Shown: positions 21,488 through 23,430 of the stretch, in pieces
Numbering within the stretch: the first letter of the stretch is position 1
Layout of the letters: each line of letters begins with the position of its first letter
IMG/VR virus record: IMGVR_UViG_3300043773_000343
Coordinates: 1 to 23,430 of that record
DNA length: 23,430 bases
Source: a virus
Strand: one strand, 5' to 3'
Translations under genes and position numbers: made by a program
The notes under the pieces: generated by a model
What the model was told of the DNA's origin: nothing
The model's database searches: none
The model's input: the letters and a program-made list of their open reading frames with translations, nothing else

Positions 21488-21650
21488 ACTTTTCAATATA
21501 GCATTTTTCACAGTGAGGCTTTGAGTTTCTTGTAATTGCTATATTGGCCTCATCAATATAATAGTAGATATGCCTACCACAAAAAGAGTCAGCACACTTA
21601 CTGCACTGATGAACTTCCTTTTTTGGTACATCACATCCACACTTAGTCAT
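21474..21650 (-). CDS. Small zinc-finger protein (58 aa)
   Basis: A frame of 58 codons from ATG 21650 to TAA 21474-21476 was read by hand. The product has Cys/His pairs in this order: CGC near the start (Cys4, Cys6), HQCSKC (His14, Cys16, Cys19), FCGRH (Cys24, His27), then HCEKC (His46, Cys47, Cys50). Two zinc sites are therefore possible, in an AN1-like arrangement. The middle, YYYIDEANIAITRNSK, resembles small zinc-finger proteins that I recall beside terminase genes in Bacteroidota phages. It overlaps the end of the 118-aa gene by 8 bp and runs into the small terminase gene. The role is unknown; DNA, RNA or protein binding are all possible. Confidence 0.7.
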   Translation of the reverse strand: MTKCGCDVPKKEVHQCSKCADSFCGRHIYYYIDEANIAITRNSKPHCEKCYIEKYGKR

Positions 21651-21999
21651 TCAATTTACTCTTAAAATGGTTTATCAATCTTTCCATCTGATGATCATAG
21701 TACTTAGCAAATGTCAAAAAACCCTCTTTGTCTTGTTCATATAGCTTGTAAAGTACATTCCTTAACCTCTGACCATTGCTTTTCTTTTCAATCTCAAAAT
21801 CAGCTTTCAGCTCTTCCATTACCTCAAGCTCTTGCTGCATGAAGTTTTCCTCTTTGATAGCTACATAGACAAAACTATTTTGAAGAGCAAATAGTTGGCC
21901 AGCAGTTTGAGGTGACATCTCTTGACTACCCAATACTATTGCAGTTGTTTTGTCTTTTCTTGACTTAATTGACTCAATTTGTCCTGGTATCAATATCAT
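21643..21999 (-). CDS. Conserved phage protein of unknown function (118 aa)
   Basis: The protein begins with MILIPGQIESIKSRKDKTTA and a beta pair, then VLGSQEMSPQTAGQLFALQN and VYVAIKEENF. A helical, charged half with NGQRLRNVLYKLYEQD follows. I recall this layout in conserved proteins encoded near the terminase genes of Bacteroidota phages, with no known function. It is the first gene after the long non-coding stretch, so it would be the first translated in the late operon if transcription starts at the promoter-like element near 22.4 kb. Its end overlaps the zinc-finger gene by 8 bp. There is no membrane segment or metal site. Confidence 0.65.
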   Translation of the reverse strand: MILIPGQIESIKSRKDKTTAIVLGSQEMSPQTAGQLFALQNSFVYVAIKEENFMQQELEVMEELKADFEIEKKSNGQRLRNVLYKLYEQDKEGFLTFAKYYDHQMERLINHFKSKLND

Positions 22000-22438
22000 A
22001 TCTAAGTATTAGTATATCAATGTAACTAATTACTAGCTAAGTAGTAGTTAATACTTAATCTAGAGCATAGATCCTGAGCTAAGAGAGCATGAGAATATCC
22101 TTCTGATGGTTATATCAGTTGTCATTCAGCTCTCAAGCATTAAGTCTCAATCTGTCGCATGAGTCCTTTCGCTTTCAAGTCTCATAGTATCATCAGTGAT
22201 CTATGATCTGGAGTCTACTTTAACAGAGTATCTGACCTCTGTGGTAATCTTCCGGCTCACTCCCTTATGCCACCGGTGCACTGTGTTACCATCCCCTAGT
22301 AGTGCCTAATTCCTTTGCCCTAGCGTATTTGCACCGCCAACAAAAGGAATCCCCCAATGAGCATGCAGGAACTCAGAGGGGGATGAAAAAACACAATCAA
22401 AATCAAAACTAAACCTAACTATTCTCATCTGCATGTCA
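22000..22438 (-). other. Non-coding stretch with nested inverted repeats (possible structured leader RNA)
   Basis: No frame on either strand is open for more than a few tens of codons here, while genes elsewhere overlap. On the - strand the following can pair: 22349-22355 with 22378-22384 (ATCCCCC/GGGGGAT) plus an inner TGAG/CTCA; 22274-22280 with 22330-22336 (CGGTGCA/TGCACCG); 22223-22228 with 22237-22242 (ACAGAG/CTCTGT); 22159-22163 with 22181-22185 (ATGAG/CTCAT); and 22083-22088 with 22129-22134 (GAGAGC/GCTCTC). The last stem encloses 22103-22107 with 22114-22118 (CTGAT/ATCAG). AAGTCTCA also repeats at 22142 and 22177. It may be a structured leader, a separate non-coding RNA, a pac or cos region next to terS, or an origin. 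Confidence 0.5.
22349..22384 (-). repeat. GC-rich inverted repeat in the non-coding stretch
   Basis: ATCCCCC and GGGGGAT form a seven-pair stem. A two-by-two internal loop and a four-pair TGAG/CTCA stem extend it, and the palindrome GCATGC lies in the loop. On the - strand TTCCTTTTGTT follows, so a weak terminator or attenuator is possible as well as a structural RNA element. Confidence 0.5.
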
Positions 22439-22446
22439 CAAATCTA
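22439..22446 (-). promoter_or_regulatory. Promoter -7-like element TAGATTTG for the late operon
   Basis: TAGATTTG on the - strand matches the Bacteroidota -7 consensus TAnnTTTG. It lies about 45 bp after the hairpin that ends the upstream transcript and before the long non-coding stretch. Transcription would start near 22432. I see no clear TTG at the -33 position, so the call is weak. Confidence 0.35.
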
Positions 22447-22489
22447 TATAGAAAAATGTTACGACACAGAGTATTGTTGAAAAGTATAG

Positions 22490-22518
22490 AAAACAAAACA
22501 GCCCACCGTTGTGAGCTG
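22490..22518 (-). terminator. Intrinsic terminator after the zinc-ribbon gene
   Basis: On the - strand CAGCTCAC and GTGGGCTG form an eight-pair stem (one G-U pair) with a four-base AACG loop, followed by TTTTGTTTT. It lies about 55 bp after the stop codon of the 170-aa gene. This closes the upstream transcript and separates it from the late genes. Confidence 0.75.
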
Positions 22519-22572
22519 TAGTGAAATCAAAACTTAAACTATTAAAGGATAGATAGCAATCTATAGTATATC

Positions 22573-23085
22573 TCACCCTTTCTTTTTTCTACTCCTTTTT
22601 ATTCTTGCTGGAACATCTGAGGGGGTACTAGGTGGGTCAGTTGGTGGGTCAGCTTGTACTACAGTGCCATTATTCATATCTTTGAGTAATTGGTCTAAAG
22701 TAGTGAATACCTCACCTCCACATGAACTACATGAGAAACCTCTGAAGTGAGGGTCTTGTGTGTGGAATATCTCACTGAGTGTATCTCTGTCCTCTTTCAC
22801 TATGAACTTTTGCTTAGTCACTCTCTCAGCTATATCTTTGAGGATAGACAGTTGTTTCTTTGTAAAGATCATTGGCCACTTGCTAGCCGGGCAGTCAAAA
22901 TGTTTCAGTGAAGCTTTTGAGCGCAGATGGCATCCACATGGCTTGAAGGTCACTCCATCTATTGTTACCTGGTCTTGAAAAAGGTCCATGAACTTGCCAC
23001 ATGATCCAGTGCTTGATACATAGACAGGACATGCCATGCAGATGTCTAGTCTCTCTTTTCTTTGTTGTGCTGTTGTAAATAACAT
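22573..23085 (-). CDS. Cysteine-rich zinc-ribbon-like phage protein (170 aa)
   Basis: The first 70 residues carry many cysteines: ICMACPVYVSSTGSC (Cys16, Cys19, Cys29), then KPCGCHLRSK and HFDCPASKWP. This fits one or two zinc sites of the type seen in small proteins of Bacteroidota phages (pattern R..C..C........C....C.C.L..K....CP..KW). A second CxxC (CSSCGG, about residues 118-123) follows a helical part. The last 30 residues are a Pro-rich linker and a basic end (RIKRSRKKKG), suitable for nucleic-acid binding. It overlaps the sigma-like gene by 40 bp and ends in a terminator. Its exact role is unknown; a regulator or nucleic-acid-binding protein is a guess. Confidence 0.65.
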   Translation of the reverse strand: MLFTTAQQRKERLDICMACPVYVSSTGSCGKFMDLFQDQVTIDGVTFKPCGCHLRSKASLKHFDCPASKWPMIFTKKQLSILKDIAERVTKQKFIVKEDRDTLSEIFHTQDPHFRGFSCSSCGGEVFTTLDQLLKDMNNGTVVQADPPTDPPSTPSDVPARIKRSRKKKG

Positions 23086-23430
23086 ATATGATCTATTAGT
23101 AATTGTTTAGCTGTGTTGACTGCTCTGAATACATAGGTGAGGGGTATGTCTGTGGCATCGCTGATCTCCTTGTACTTAAATCCCATCAGATAGAGCTCCA
23201 AAGCCTTGCTCTCAAAGTCAGGGAGTCTGCTGATGATGATGTCTATATTCTCTCTATTGACCAGGCTGGCAATATCCGGCACCTTTGTTTGTAAGGCATC
23301 CTCAGTGATCTCACTCATGTCATTAGTGAACTTGCGATGAGTGTAATAAAATCGGCTTGTTGAACTATTGGCAGCTAATCTGAGTGAGCAATCCATATAA
23401 GCCTTGAATTTGCCTCTAGCTACAATATCA
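23046..23430 (-). CDS. Sigma-70 region 4-like helix-turn-helix protein, 5' partial
   Basis: The frame stays open to the right edge (it reads DIVARGKFKAYM before the ATG at 23396). The gene therefore very likely begins outside the window, and the ATG at 23396 is an internal Met. The last 60 residues carry RLPDFESKALELYLMGFKYK then EISDATDIPLTYVFRAVNTA. This has the spacing of a sigma region 4.2-type helix-turn-helix: a first acidic helix, a GFKYKEIS turn, and a recognition helix with an Arg. It may be a phage transcription regulator of late genes, acting on promoters such as the one near 22.44 kb. A homolog of small regulatory or terminase-linked HTH proteins is possible too. Confidence 0.65.
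   Translation of the reverse strand, partial: DIVARGKFKAYMDCSLRLAANSSTSRFYYTHRKFTNDMSEITEDALQTKVPDIASLVNRENIDIIISRLPDFESKALELYLMGFKYKEISDATDIPLTYVFRAVNTAKQLLIDHICYLQQHNKEKRD

Noticed and set aside
22000-22570. tRNA or tmRNA gene in the non-coding stretch
   Set aside because: No T-loop GGTTCRA-type motif or acceptor-stem pairing with a seven-pair CCA-side end was found on either strand.
1-23430. Integrase, repressor, CRISPR array, transposase or defence genes
   Set aside because: Looked for on both strands and not seen; all larger frames are explained by structural, packaging or lysis genes.

Overview
The window is a 23.4 kb piece of a tailed double-stranded DNA phage (Caudoviricetes) that carries a tape measure protein, so probably a siphovirus. 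The host is most likely a member of the Bacteroidota. That is an inference from the protein families I recognise (XkdF-type prohead protease, portal with a C-terminal Cys-His domain, DUF6712-like connector, L,D-transpeptidase-like endolysin), from A-rich leaders or missing Shine-Dalgarno sites at many starts, and from a TAnnTTTG promoter-like element. No integrase, repressor, tRNA gene, CRISPR array or insertion sequence was seen. Both ends are cut inside phage sequence, and the rightmost gene runs off the edge.

Layout. Positions 1-2554 (+ strand) hold five small, tightly packed genes of unknown function, then the large terminase subunit. From the right edge down to 2551 everything is on the - strand. 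Read 5' to 3' the order is: a sigma-region-4-like protein (partial), a zinc-ribbon protein, an intrinsic terminator, a non-coding stretch of about 570 bp with a promoter-like element and nested inverted repeats, a conserved 118-aa protein, a 58-aa zinc-finger protein, the small terminase subunit, a tail-assembly-chaperone-like pair joined by a T9 run, a tail completion protein, a fibre, a 67-aa protein, a gp10-like neck/tail protein, two large tail proteins, a small membrane protein, the tape measure, the prohead protease, a small membrane protein, a scaffold-like protein, the major capsid protein with a terminator, a tube-like protein, a 134-aa protein, the portal, the DUF6712-like connector, and a lysis block (holin-like, endolysin, metallophosphoesterase, two overlapping spanin-like genes, an 82-aa protein). 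The two strands converge at 2551-2554, where one CTAG palindrome supplies both stop codons.

Most adjacent genes overlap by a few bases (many ATGA junctions), so the - strand genes look like one long late operon read from the promoter-like region near 22.4 kb, with the terminator after the capsid gene perhaps setting dosage. Two genes were read by hand because they are short: a 58-aa zinc-finger protein (21474-21650) and a 41-aa basic protein (5033-5158).

The points most worth following are (1) an A10 run at the junction of the portal domain and its C-terminal domain, where slippage either way would end translation almost at once and give a portal-only isoform; (2) a T9 run in the chaperone-like gene whose -1 frame leads into a second coding segment; (3) the long structured non-coding region upstream of the late operon; and (4) a spanin-like overlapping pair whose second member has no lipobox cysteine.
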